Shown here: piece by piece, positions 42,975 to 53,929 of the stretch | Numbering within the stretch: the stretch's first letter is position 1 | Layout of the letters: each line of letters begins with the position of its first letter | From: Pseudocercospora fijiensis CIRAD86 | Taxonomy: Eukaryota; Ascomycota; Dothideomycetes; Mycosphaerellales; Mycosphaerellaceae | DNA length: 64,000 nucleotides | Reading direction: 5' to 3' | NCBI RefSeq assembly: GCF_000340215.1 | Contig: NW_006921533.1 | Coordinates: 5,671,424-5,735,423 of the forward strand | Position numbers and translations under genes: made by a program | Notes under the pieces: generated by a model | What the model saw: only the letters and a program-made list of their open reading frames with translations | The model's database searches: none | Told to the model about the DNA's origin: nothing

Positions 42975-43763
42975 ATGGATGCTACCAGCGAAGATGCATC
43001 GGTCCCTCGACATGATTCTGGAATCGCTGAGCGACCAATCGTCAATCTCCCGAAAGCAGGGAATTTTCAAGCGCGGACAAACGCTCGTTCGGATCCAAAT
43101 CAGCAGACGGAGCAAGAGCGGCTACAGGCTTGGCGTAAATCTATGAAGGCCCAAACCTGCAAGGAATGGCGATACGGCCATCGATGCCACCGGCCAAACG
43201 CCAGACGTTGTCGTTACGCCCATCACCTCTTCCCTGCCATCGAATGGCGTGCATTCGACAAGGCCGACATTCTAGAGCGGTGTGCTCGGGGTACGGAATG
43301 TCGCAATCATTCACTGGACTGTCGCCACAATCATGCGCCTACAGGATCGGCTGGAGACCGGTACAGGATGCGTTTGAGGGAATATGTCAGAAGTCTTCCT
43401 TATACCGCTATTACTTGCGTTCTGTGCAACGCGTGTGGGAAGATGGATTTTGATATTGAGGATATGCTGGATCATCTTGAAACAGAGCACCCCGAGAGTT
43501 ATGGGCGCTATAATCACTATAGTGATTTGTGTCCGCCTCCTCGTCTACCGGAAGATGGTCCGGATGAGCGAGTCGATCCAACTCAGGCATACCACAGCGC
43601 TGTGGATCCGCTTGGCTCTCCCGTCGCTCAATCTGGTCCTTCTTATGAAGACGGTGCACCGGATCAGACAAGTCTTATTACCACTGCGCCTGTAACGACC
43701 TCGAACGAGGATAAGTGGTCCAAATTCCCAAGCCGATCTGGATCCGAGCACGGAGACCGTTAG
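42975..43763 (+). CDS. Zinc-finger protein with two CCCH fingers and one C2H2 finger
   Basis: As an unspliced frame this encodes 262 residues from the ATG at 42975 (MDATSEDASV). Finger 1 is C62-x8-C71-x7-C79-x3-H83, finger 2 is C103-x5-C109-x6-C116-x3-H120, and a C2H2 finger follows as C151-x2-C154-x12-H167-x4-H172. CCCH fingers usually bind RNA, so a role in RNA handling is likely but inferred; the x7 spacing of finger 1 is longer than the usual x5. The 3' end is uncertain. An intron at 43672-43732 (GTCTTA..CCCAAG, 61 bp) would join to a frame ending at 44109 and give 357 residues. Alternatively, the frame after the TAG at 43762 continues for about 50 codons of very basic helical sequence, which hints at a recent stop. 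The fingers are the same in all models. Confidence 0.65.
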   Translation: MDATSEDASVPRHDSGIAERPIVNLPKAGNFQARTNARSDPNQQTEQERLQAWRKSMKAQTCKEWRYGHRCHRPNARRCRYAHHLFPAIEWRAFDKADILERCARGTECRNHSLDCRHNHAPTGSAGDRYRMRLREYVRSLPYTAITCVLCNACGKMDFDIEDMLDHLETEHPESYGRYNHYSDLCPPPRLPEDGPDERVDPTQAYHSAVDPLGSPVAQSGPSYEDGAPDQTSLITTAPVTTSNEDKWSKFPSRSGSEHGDR

Positions 43764-44450
43764 CAGCCTGAGTCTCCGGAGGGAGGAGATCAACGACATG
43801 GGCCAAACAAGAAGAAAGTCAGACGTAGTCAGCGAGCACGGCGAAAGCAAAAGGAGAGGGAAGCCGCTCAAGCTGCCCGAGAAAGGAGCAGAAAATGGCA
43901 CAGATACGTCTTCAGAACTCTCCACCACTGGCGCAGTGGTTCGGCTTCGGCTTGGGGGGAACTCGCATGATAAATATGGGCGGGAATCATCCTGTTCACT
44001 CGCATCTGGGCATGAAGATGAACCACCTTCTGTGCTTCGATCGGGGTGCCCACGATTGGCCAGACTAACCCATTTCAAGGAGAAGTCGATAGCGGCCAAC
44101 ATTCTTTAGTACTGGGAGGCGATGTGCTAGAAGACTGTCTTGATTGTGCATGAGGAAAAACCTGGGGATGTCTGTCTAGATATCGCACATTATTCTTCGT
44201 GCTTCTATCGCTGTATCAAAGGCGTACATGTATAGTCGAGTTTTGAAATGGAGGGAGCGTCGATGTGATTCTTTTTTTAGCATCATCGACGTAACTTCGG
44301 TGAAGAGACTGTGAATGAGATCATATGTATTTGCGTAGCCAAGACATGCGTCGCGATCTCACGACTCTCGGCTGAGGTTCACGAGGCGGTAGAATAGAGG
44401 TGTTCTGCAGCCACTTTGCAAAGCGCTCTCTCAACCGAATACGGCCGCCA
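43764..44450. other. 3' end of the zinc-finger gene and island boundary
   Basis: The first 350 bp may be coding if the alternative 3' structure of the zinc-finger gene is right. From about 44,110 there is ordinary non-coding sequence. At about 44,450-44,470 the composition switches to the TpA-rich RIP type. Confidence 0.55.
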
Positions 44451-44479
44451 AGGTGACGATTATAGTTAGCAAGCAGGCT

Positions 44480-45870
44480 CTATATACCCCTATCTTGTTG
44501 AAGGCGCTCTACACGTAGAGCGCCTGTCTCAAGGCTTAATAGGTTATCGTCGGTGCTATATAGGGTATAGTGCTATTGCCTTAGGTTAAGTAAGTAACTT
44601 TATAAGACTCTTATAGAATAAGAGTCTTGCTTGTCGAGTCTACTTTTGCTACGGCTATATAACAGTTAATAGTCTATATAGTAGTTTAAATAGAGCCTAT
44701 AACGGTCAGTTTCCGAGTAAGTAAGAAGTCGTTACCGTAGAAGCTATAGAGGGCTCTTTCTAGCTTAATTCTTTACCTACTCCGGCTCTAACTAAGCGCG
44801 AGTTTAGCTAGAGTCCTTTATAAACACCTAGCTTCTTCTAGCAGTTAATTAAGCGTACTATAACACCTAAACCTATTCGAATAGCAATAGCTAACTTCTA
44901 TAGCAATACAGCTCCGCCGGTACCCCCGAGAGCTCCGCGATTAAGTTAAAGTGCGAGGTAGGCTCGTTAGTAGAGCTAGTTGCGAGAGAGCGTTATAGCG
45001 GCTAATCTTAAAGACGACGATACGCTAATAACTAATATTAGACGGAAGGGTTATATAGAAGCGTAGAAGCTCTGCCTTATAAGATATATAGTTACTAAAG
45101 AAGATTAGTATAGTAAGCCTTACTTCTAGGCGAAGGTCGGCAATGCCTAGATAATAGAGACTCGCAAGAAGTATAGCAACCTATAAAGGGTATTCGATCG
45201 CATACTAAAGGACTACGCTTAATATAAGCACGACAACTAGATATATTCTAGCGGCGAGAATAAGGACGACTACTTCTAAGTAATAGAAGAAGCCGAGCGA
45301 GTTATTAATAAGCATACCGCTACTAAGAAGCAAGCCGCTATCGACGTAGAAGCGGCTATTAAAGAGCGTATAGAGACCGAGCGTAGACGGAAGAACTTAA
45401 TATAGCGTAGAGCTAATAAACGTAGGGTGTCTATATCTACTAGTAGTAACAGTAATAACACTAGCGGTACTAAAGACTATAAGAAGTCCGTAGACGATAT
45501 AACGGACAATAAGGACACTACTACTACCGAGAGGGTTGCTATTAAGCATGCTAGAAGGCCGTTAGCAACTCCTACGGCGGAAACGGCTTCTCCGGCTCCC
45601 TCTATAACGTCCTCTACTATTGCTAGTAAAATAGCTAATTTTACTAAGAAACAAGGGAAGAAGAAAGCGATTAAGGAGAAGAAGAAGATAATAATAGAGG
45701 AGTCTATAGCGCTAATAGCGAGAGGTTATACTAAGAAGCAGAGGCGTAGCCGTAGTAGTAAGGAAGTTGCTAGCTTAAAGTCCGAGTTAGCTAAAGTTAA
45801 GGCACAGAATGCGGCTATGCTAGCTACTATTACTAATCTAGGGCATATATTCGCGCAGGCAAGGCTATAG
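44480..45870 (+). pseudogene. RIP-mutated plus-strand gene with an intact 3' frame, unrecognised
   Basis: A plus-strand frame is readable from about 44,960, with RIP-type stops, as for example EDWYSKPYF-like and FDRILKDYAQYKHDNW sequence. It becomes fully open at 45427-45870 (147 codons). That part is Ser/Thr-rich, then strongly basic (KKQGKKKAIKEKKKII), ending in a short coiled coil (EVASLKSELAKVKAQNAAML). The pattern suggests an N-terminal DNA-binding-like region, a basic segment and a C-terminal dimerisation helix, but I recognise no family. Its place in the repeat block and the RIP damage say it belonged to a mobile element. Confidence 0.45.
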
Positions 45871-45915
45871 GGTATATCCGTACCTTAGTATATGCCTTAG
45901 CAAGTAAATGCGACC

Positions 45916-45985
45916 TTTAGTAATATAGAAATAGCTAAATTCGCGAGAGATTTAGTAATATAGAAATAGCTAAATTCGCGAGAGA
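45916..45985. repeat. 35-bp perfect tandem duplication
   Basis: Two adjacent identical 35-bp copies, beginning TTTAGTAATATAGAAATAGC, at 45916-45950 and 45951-45985. Identity despite heavy surrounding mutation means the duplication happened after RIP, or is too short to have been a target. Confidence 0.9.
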
Positions 45986-46229
45986 GTTGGCTCCGGAGGG
46001 CTTCGAATTTAAGGGATTTAAGCTATAAGCGGGGTAACTCCGTAGTAATATACGGAGCTAGGGTAGACTTTCCTTTCTATAGTTATTATACACTTATTTC
46101 TCAATCGATTTGCTCTAAATTTTGATATGTTATAGACCTAATAATAGTAAACAAGCGCATATATAATTATATATAGGTGCTATATATATATAGTAATATA
46201 GAGGGGGGGTAAGGGTAATAAGAATTAAG

Positions 46230-47030
46230 CGTTACTTATTTTAGCGGAGAATATTACGATATAACACTATTATATGTACGATAGTAGGCAGCGGTTACTA
46301 TCGACCGCTACGGTCGCTATTGCTACTAATAGTAGGACTATTATATAGATAGCTTGCCTCGCGGCACCTTAGAGAAGGTATTAACTTTTGCACTATATAA
46401 CCGTTACGATACCTTCGTACTATAACCGTATACCTAGCAACTTAGTAGCTTCGCTTAACACTTAGTTAGCTTCTATACTAACTACTAGTCCTCTACCCGA
46501 ATCGACTCCGGTCGTTACGGCTATAACGAGAATCGACGCGATTAGCTACGGGTCCTACTAATCTTCCGCCGATTACTACGATTTAACTTCTACCCGTTAC
46601 GACGGTACCTATTCGATTTACTACCCTTCCGTACTATACCCTACCGACGCGCGAGCGCCTTATCGGCGATCCTATTAGTACCCCGAGGAGACAGTAGTAG
46701 TAGTTTCTACCTTTAGTAGCAATTACCTACTATACCTAGGTCTAGGGGTAGCCGCTTTCCCTAGGAGGACCTGCCCGATAAGCTACGCTCCTCCGCCTTT
46801 AGTCGGTTCTCCGTTATTATCCTCCGTTTAGAGACTATCTCGCCTCTACCCTCTTACTAATAGTTTACCCGCTTGCTATAGCTCCTTCGGACTCGCTTCT
46901 AACTCCGGTAGAAGCCTCGAAATTAGCTAAGCTAGCGGTTTAACCGCTGCCCTAGTACTGCAATCTCGGATTGCTAGATATAAAGCCCTATATCCTACGT
47001 ATCTATTCCTATATTTAGAACTACGTCGAT
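46230..47030 (+). pseudogene. Unrecognised RIP-mutated plus-strand frame
   Basis: Plus-strand sequence around 46,430-47,010 reads as Ser/Tyr/Pro-rich protein with RIP-type stops, for example ASLNTQLASILTTSPLPEST and DGTYSIYYPSVLYPTDARAP. No motif is recognisable. It could be the 5' part of an element that includes the helicase relict downstream. Confidence 0.3.
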
Positions 47031-47075
47031 TATAGCGAGAACTTCGCGACCTAGCTTAGGGCAAAGCTACCTCCT

Positions 47076-47171
47076 TTTAGGCGCTTCGCATTGTATATAG
47101 GTCTGTGCTCTCGGTTATCTCGGTTCTAAATTAATACCTAAGGCAAGCTGAGTCTTAGCGAAGCGCCTAAA
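47076..47171. repeat. 14-bp perfect inverted repeat (hairpin-forming)
   Basis: TTTAGGCGCTTCGC at 47076-47089 and its exact complement GCGAAGCGCCTAAA at 47158-47171. A second pair interleaves: TCTGTGCTCTCGG at 47102-47114 against CCGAGAACACAGA near 47202-47214, with one mismatch. This may mark the end of a transposable element. Confidence 0.7.
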
Positions 47172-47219
47172 CTTAAAACGTTGAAAACGGACACTACACT
47201 CCCGAGAACACAGATTTAG

Positions 47220-47830
47220 ATATTAAATAGTACAACAACTAGAGGTCTGAGCGTGTTATATATATAAAGGGGGTTCTAGAAGGCACGTAAGTGAATGATT
47301 TAGGCGTGTTACGTGAAAAAAATATATAGAACTGCGACCTGTAGAAAAATAAGACTGTTTTTACGAAGGGACAGTTATATAAGCTCGCGTTTGTCGTACG
47401 AACACCTATATTAGACAATCTACTAATACTCGTATCTGCTATTTAAAACATATAATCCCCTTAAGAAAGACCTGCTCTATTACCTCTAAGTGTTTTTGAA
47501 TGCGTGTCTTGCGCTTCACTTAGTCTATATGCCTTAGCTTGTAACTAGCCTATATGCCTCTTGTTTCCGCCTATAAAGCCGCGCTCTTGTCTCCTATTAC
47601 TAGAACCTTCGCAAACACTCTACTAAGTATCGCGTAACACTGCTAGACCTTTATTAAGTCCTAAACACTTTAAACAAGCATTACTAAAGCCTCCGCCTAT
47701 ATTAATCTCCGCCGCTACTAAGAGCGATACTCGAGTGCTGCTATATATCTTCCGATAACACATCTTCCTATACCGCCGACCCTTACAAACACGCTATATT
47801 AGTCCGCATAACTATAATAAGCCCGCTATG
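47220..47830. other. Repeat-block DNA with no readable frame
   Basis: About 600 bp just upstream of the helicase relict. It keeps somewhat more CpA/TpG than its surroundings. I see no coding frame or repeat in it; it could be the promoter or leader of the element. Confidence 0.35.
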
Positions 47831-50800
47831 CCCGGCGAATACTTAAATATATCGAAGCGCTAGTAGAAAGCGGCAAAGGTTGCTACTAGTCGCGGTCGTA
47901 GCAGTAGTCGCGGTCGGCTAACTTATCGTAGATTAATTCGCGGCAGCGGCGGCGTTAGTGCTGCTAGCCTATCGCGTTAAGAAGATTAGCTAATATATCA
48001 ACCTCGAGCGCCTACGGTTTATCGCAGCCCTATTATACGCGAAGAGCTAATATAGACGTGCGATCTATCTCCTATATTACCTACTATCGATGCTTTAGTG
48101 TAAGAGTAGGATGCTTACTTTAGCGTCGCCTATACTATAATTAAGAACGAGGATACGCTACTTTAATAGGTTTAGTAGCTAGTTTATAATGCCGGCTAGT
48201 ATAAGGCCGCCTTAGTATACTATCGCTAGATTATCCGCTACGGTCTTCGCAAGGTCTTAAGACTGCTATATCCTTCGCGCGACTCTAAGCCCTCCGACCT
48301 ACAGATTATAGTAGTTCTCGCCTTAATCTTCGGTTAATAGGATGTACTTATAATCGCTCGTACTAGCGTAGGCAAGGCATTAGTCTTTTAGGCCTTTACC
48401 CTCCTAACTAGTATAATAACTCTCTAGATTGTGCCTCTAACCCGGATTGTAGAAGAATAGGGTGCGGATATAGAGTAGGCTATACGCTAGCTCCGTCTAG
48501 AAGAATACGTACTTGTTAGTATATACGTATTAACCGCCGACACACTTAAGAAGGACCTAGATATACTAAAGGATATTAAGAACAGCAAATACAACTACAT
48601 TATCTGTAGCCCTAAACAAGCTGTAACTCTAGCATTTTAAGATGTCGTGCGTGCGATTAAGCTAATGCTAGGTTTATAGGTATAGGATAAGGCTTATCTT
48701 TATCTTAAGTAGAAGGACTTCCGTAATAGCTACGGCACTATTCATTTGCTTCGGCAGCTAATAAGTATTAACACCGTGCTGCTAGCGTATTCCGCTATAG
48801 TCTCCGATGAGACTAAGAAGTATCTTATTAATAATAGTCTCCGTATCTAGAGTTTAGCTACGCTGTATACGTAGATTATCTGCGGCAGCATTAATCGTCC
48901 GGATAGCAAGTATATCCTTTAAATTCTTAAGCAAACCGAGACCAATAACTTCCGGTATCTGTACTTCGTATTACGCAAGGTAATCGATAATAAGGGCCTC
49001 GTAACTCCGCAGAATATTTAGAAGACAATAATCTTTATCGACGGCCGAGGCTCGGTAGATAAGGGTCGTTTATAGCTTATACTGTAGCTTATTTAGCTTA
49101 CTAATTATATTAAAGAGCCTACCTAGGGCGACCGCAAGTATATATAGGATAGTGCGCCGATAGAAGCTAGAGTACCGTACACGATTAATGTATACGAGAT
49201 TATCGGCTTCTATACCGCTTATATAGCTAAGATCGATAAGGATAAGCGATATTAGGAGTTTAAGAAGCTAGATTCCCGCATCCGCATTCTTTAGGGTATA
49301 CTAGCGATAGTAGTTAGCATTAACATCCTAGATATTAAGCTAGTCTGCTAGTGCAAGTTCCCTATTACTAGGGATCTCGATAATCTAATATAGAAGCTTA
49401 GTCGTGCGGCGCGTATCGCTAGTCTTACCGCGCTTGCTATTATCTTCTTACCCTAGTATATCGACGATGCGTTTAAGCGTATACTAGCTAAGTCTAACTA
49501 TCGATTAATAATCCTAAGAGAGCCTACTAGTGTTCCTACTACTAGCACCGCTATAGCTTAGGCCTCGGCCTACTACCTAGTAGCTATTATACTAGTCCGC
49601 CTAAGCTACCTCCGATATGTTACTGTCCCTAGCGAGGATTTTAATAAGGATAATGCCGATACTCTATTCGATAAGTTTAGTATAGACGACGAAGAGGAGG
49701 GTAGTAAGGAGGACGATACTAACGACACGACCTACGTTGCTAGCTTAGGTAGCACTAGCAATACTAGCAATCCGGGTCCTAGGCTCTTTATCGACAACCT
49801 ATTCTATGCGGTAGTAGAGAAAGCGATCGCCGACAACGCAAGCAAGAAGCCTTAGAATTCGAAGGAGATTAGGTAGCGCAACGCTATACCTAACATCTTA
49901 AGACATATCTAGAATACGCGCTATTACCCTAACCCCGAACACCGCCGCTGCTTCCGTACTATAATACTCTAATTCTATAAGGAAGATTAGTATACATTCC
50001 CTCCGGATAAGGAGGTTGTCGGCACTAAGGACTACTACAGTATATATAATCTAGAACTACTAGAGCTGCTTTTCTAGAGAGAACCACTACCGACCCCGAA
50101 GCCTATTAAGGCTCTAACTGCAAACTCTATATAGGCCTTTACCTTGCGAGATCTCTCGAATTAGGTATAACAGCGTATTAAACAGCTCTACGAAGACCTA
50201 TACGAGAACCGTATATTCGAGGTCGTGCTATCTAACTTCCTAATACCGGATCCAATACTATAGGATCTATACGAGCTCTTTAACGAGAAGTATAGCAAGG
50301 ATATCGAGAGCTTTAGTAGCGTAGACGAGACTAAGATCGAGGAGCGTATACTAGCATTTATATTATAGCTCCGCGAGAATAATAAGTACTAGAGAGACGT
50401 ACTACTATAGGATCTAGTCTAGGAGATTAATCGTATCGCTAAGTAGGTTCTTACTAATCGTACTGCCTAGGTTAAGCAAGACGAAAAGAACAAAGCCGAG
50501 AAGGCTATAAAGGAGGCTGCAAAGGAGGCTATAAAGGCTAAAGCTACTACCCGCGCTATAGCTATAGCAGATGCTACTAAGCCTAGTCCTTCTTAACTAA
50601 CAATATAGGTATAGCGCTAAGCACAGATCGAGCAGAATATAGCTAACTTAGCTAAGGTATCGTAGAAACTTCGCAAGAATTAGCTTCGTAAGACTGCCGC
50701 CGCTAATCGATCTTAGGGTCGTAGTAGACGTACGGTAGAAGACGAAGACTTCGAGGCAGTAGAGCGTCTTTAGTAGTAGGTAGCTCGTCTCTCTAGCCTA

Positions 50801-50880
50801 GTATCTAGTCGTCGCTTAAGTCGCTCTACTCGTCTATCTACGCGTAAGTTAGCTCGTCGGCGTAATATAGGCTAGTAAGA
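47830..50880 (+). pseudogene. Relict RecQ-like superfamily 2 DNA helicase
   Basis: A plus-strand frame of about 1000 codons, readable if TAG is taken as Gln/Trp. Helicase landmarks in order: IIVVLALIFG before a degraded Walker A loop, ARTSVGKALVFQAF-like (about 48,350, with GKA where GKS/T is needed); IVPLTRIVEEQGADI (motif Ia); YNYIICSPKQAV (Ib); VQDKAYL at the DEAH position (about 48,670, former D-E-A-H with two G/C-to-A/T changes); LLAYSATVSDETKKYL (motif III, SAT); TIIFIDGRGSVDKGR (motif IV); and ILAIVVSINILDIKLVCQC (motif V). A long Glu/Asp- and Lys/Arg-rich tail follows. Related RecQ-like genes sit in fungal subtelomeres and large mobile elements. The product would be inactive: both nucleotide-binding motifs are damaged. 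Confidence 0.78.
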
Positions 50881-53045
50881 GGGTAATAATAAGGAGGATA
50901 AGCTACTCTTTAGTCGTTATTGATTTAGCACAATTACGCTAGCGGTCCTTAGATATAGATAGAAGAGGGAAGAGGGAAGAGTCTCGTATAGGATACAATG
51001 CTAGAAGGATAATATTAAAACAATAGGCGGCGAGTATAGATTAGTAGATTGAGAATGCTTTCTGCTTCTATAGTCGTTCGGGGAGAATCTAATAGTATCT
51101 TTAATTAGTGCTGCTCCTATTGCTAGGTCTTTGAATATATAGTAATCCTTATCCGGGTTTAAGACAGCTAACTAGGCGCGGCGTACAGCTTGTACCTAGC
51201 TAATAGGCGTTTGTTGTCGTATAGCTATAGCTATAGCAGCTTATGCCTGCTGCTGCTAATAGGCGTTTGTTGTCGTATAGCTATATTACCCTGTGCCTGC
51301 TAATAGGCGTTTGTTATCGTATAGCTATATTAGCGTATAAGCGTATCCGGAAGGATAAGCGCAGTGCTTATCGTCGTTACCGGCTAATCTATCTATCCTT
51401 AAGCGTATCCGGAGACTAAACACAGTGCTTATCGTCGCTAGCAATTGTAGCCTTAGGCATTCAACTAGACTAGCAGCAGTCGGCGGTAACGTATAGCCGT
51501 TATTGTTGCCTTACTATTGTCGTAAATAGCGCAATACTATTAGTAGAGGCAAACCTTACCTGCGATGCGCTAATATAGACCTACGCTTCCTAGTTTAACT
51601 TCTTCTTCTTCTTCTTCTTCTTCTTCTATACGTATACTAATACACTAACACCCCTAGTAATATACTAGCTATCGGCTTCTTAGCAACAGTATCGATACCT
51701 CTTTGTCGTATATAGGTAGCTCTATAGCGATTAACACTATTCCTTGCTAGTTCTACGACTTGCTATCGATAGAGCCGCTTATCTAATAGTTGAGGTTCCT
51801 CGGCAGGTGGTTTGTTTAGTCCTTTTAGTCTCCGATAGGCTTTATCGACGTAAGACGTTACGAAGGCGACTCTCCTAGCGAGTAGGTTGTTTTCTATAGC
51901 TTTAGCGGGCGCCGACTACGCATTTAACCGAAAGAGTATAGTTTTTGTTAGATCGCAGTCTTGTCTTAGTGTAACAAACTGCGGGTCTCGGGTAGATTAG
52001 CGGAGGTAAAAACTCTTTAGTAAGATACACCTATAATGCGGCTAACGGTCTAACTCGGTAAAAACTCTTTAGTAAGGTATACCTTAAGTAGCGGCTCGAT
52101 AGCGACTCTCCTACTAAGTAGATAGGATAGGTTCGTAGCATTGCTATAGGCCTAACTCGGTAAAAACTCTTTAGTAAGGTACACCTTAAGTAGCGGCTAT
52201 AGGCTTCCTACGTTCGGATTCTTTATAGGATAATATACGCGCATCTAGTTAAGTCGGCGTAACGCCTTCGTTAGGACTGTTAGTTATAATAACCTTAGTC
52301 GTTGCGTAAGGGCCTCTAGTATACTTATTAAGCCCGAAGGCGCTTAGTCTTTACTACTATACGACTGTAGCCCTTTGCGTATTAAGACTGCTATTCGACT
52401 ATAGTACGTACCAATCCGAAAGCGTATTAAGACTGTTATCCGACTATAGTACGCCTCCTTTTGTTCTAGTAAGCGCATCGACATTGCTATACAACTATAA
52501 CGCGCTCGACAACCTCTTCTACGGTGTCTCTAATACTAAGGGCGCGTTACATCTATTGTTATCTAGGTACTAATAGGTGTCGCTTTAGCGAATAGGCTAT
52601 TGTGTTTCGCTTAATAAGTCCCGTCCTACATACCTTGTCTTCGGTTATACGTACTGTAGTTAGTAATAGAATGCGCTAATTACTACGTATGCGCGTATAT
52701 ATACTTGTACTTATACTTATTACGCGTACCTGTAGCAAATAGGCTATATATAATTCTAGTGTGTTTCGGGGCGTATACTTCTATAGCCGCTTAGTGCCGC
52801 TAGTTAAACAGATCCCTAGACGCAATTGCTTTTATCTATACTATCTTATATAGCAGCTAGTCCTTCTAGTAGATCGTAACTGAGATTTAAGTAAAGGAGG
52901 GCGTTAACGTAAGAGGGCTATTATAGCTTCTCGAAGAGTGCTTACGCTCGATATACGTTATCGCCTCGCGTATCTATCCTTACTGTATATGTTATAGTGC
53001 CTATAAGAGCACGCGGTATAATAAGTATAGTATTAGTATTAGTAT

Positions 53046-53097
53046 CTCGACTTCTCGACTTCTCGACTTCTCGACTTCTCGACTTCTCGACTTCTCG
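53046..53097. repeat. 8-bp tandem repeat CTCGACTT x6.5
   Basis: Six perfect copies of CTCGACTT followed by CTCG. It has no CpA and so offers RIP no target on this strand, which may be why it is clean. Confidence 0.95.
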
Positions 53098-53387
53098 GGC
53101 TTCGGAGGCGGTTCTTAGTGCCTAAGGCGGCCGTCGTTATCGTATTAGACACTTTTGCTAGCGCTATTTACTAGAAATGCGCTTAATCGACGTATCTCGT
53201 CGCAGGCTCGTAGCAGCGTAAAAGTAGTAAAGTCGGTATTATATTTTGTTATAATATACGGAAGGAAGTAGCTATAACGTTTAATCCCGCCAATTAGGCG
53301 CCCTACTATACTAAATCCGGGTCTTAGCGGGACTCGACATCCTAGTCGCTTCTTCGACTTTACGGTTCCTACTTCCTCGTAATATAA

Positions 53388-53439
53388 GCGACTATTAGTA
53401 TACTAGCGACTATTAGTATACTAGCGACTATTAGTATAC
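53388..53439. repeat. 18-bp tandem repeat x3
   Basis: GCGACTATTAGTATACTA at 53388-53405 and 53406-53423, then a third copy lacking its last two bases. Confidence 0.93.
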
Positions 53440-53498
53440 CTAAGGCTACCGGTAAGCGCGTTAATAGCTAAGACAATGTGCTCGACTACGAGAGCAAA

Positions 53499-53765
53499 CC
53501 TACTTAGCGAGCTTATAAGGACATAATAGAAGAAGGGCCTACTTAGCGAGCTTATAAGGACATAATAGAAGAGTAGTAAAGAGCTAGTATATAGGTTAGC
53601 TATCGACGTACGACTAAGACTACCGATAAGCGCGTTAATAGCTAAGGTAACGTGCTCGACTACGAGGGCAAACTACCGCTAAGCAAGCGCGTTAACAGCT
53701 AAGGCAACGTACTCGACTACGAAGGGTAAACCTACTTAGCGAGCTTACGAGGACATAATAGAAGA
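53499..53765. repeat. 35-bp unit in three copies, interleaved with a second unit
   Basis: CCTACTTAGCGAGCTTATAA and its continuation ...GGACATAATAGAAGA occur at 53499-53533, 53538-53572 and, with one or two changes, 53731-53765. Between and before them, a GCTAAG..ACGTGCTCGACTACGAG.GCAAAC unit also occurs three times (about 53467, 53641 and 53698), so a composite repeat has been duplicated. Confidence 0.88.
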
Positions 53766-53929
53766 GCCTGCTTAGTAGCGAGGATAGTGTCCGTATCGCT
53801 AAAGAAGAAAGAAAGCCGTAGACATGAATTTTAATATATATATAGCTCTTATTATTATGCCCTTATAATAGAGTAAGGAACGATATAAGCTACAATTACG
53901 ACTTTACTTTGCCCTCCTACTGTTAGCTT

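Larger units (their letters stand above)
51190..53770. repeat. Minisatellite-rich spacer between helicase and DUF6589 relicts
   Basis: About 2.6 kb with no readable gene but many different short direct repeats. A 30-bp unit (TAATAGGCGTTTGTTGTCGT...) occurs three times at 51,200-51,330. A unit of about 40 bp (AAGCGTATCCGGA...CAGTGCTTATCGTCG) occurs twice at 51,340-51,440. (CTT)n runs 51,599-51,627. A unit of about 45 bp (GGTAAAAACTCTTTAGTAAG...) occurs three times at 52,006-52,197. A CGTATTAAGACTG... unit occurs twice at 52,379-52,465. An 8-bp CTCGACTT unit occurs six times at 53,046-53,097. An 18-bp unit occurs three times at 53,388-53,439. A 35-bp unit, CCTACTTAGCGAGCTTATAA..., occurs three times at 53,499-53,765. 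Confidence 0.85.

Noticed and set aside
43545..44102. A 185-codon minus-strand frame at the end of the zinc-finger gene
   Set aside because: Antisense shadow; its Ser/Leu-rich sequence mirrors charged plus-strand codons and shows no motif.
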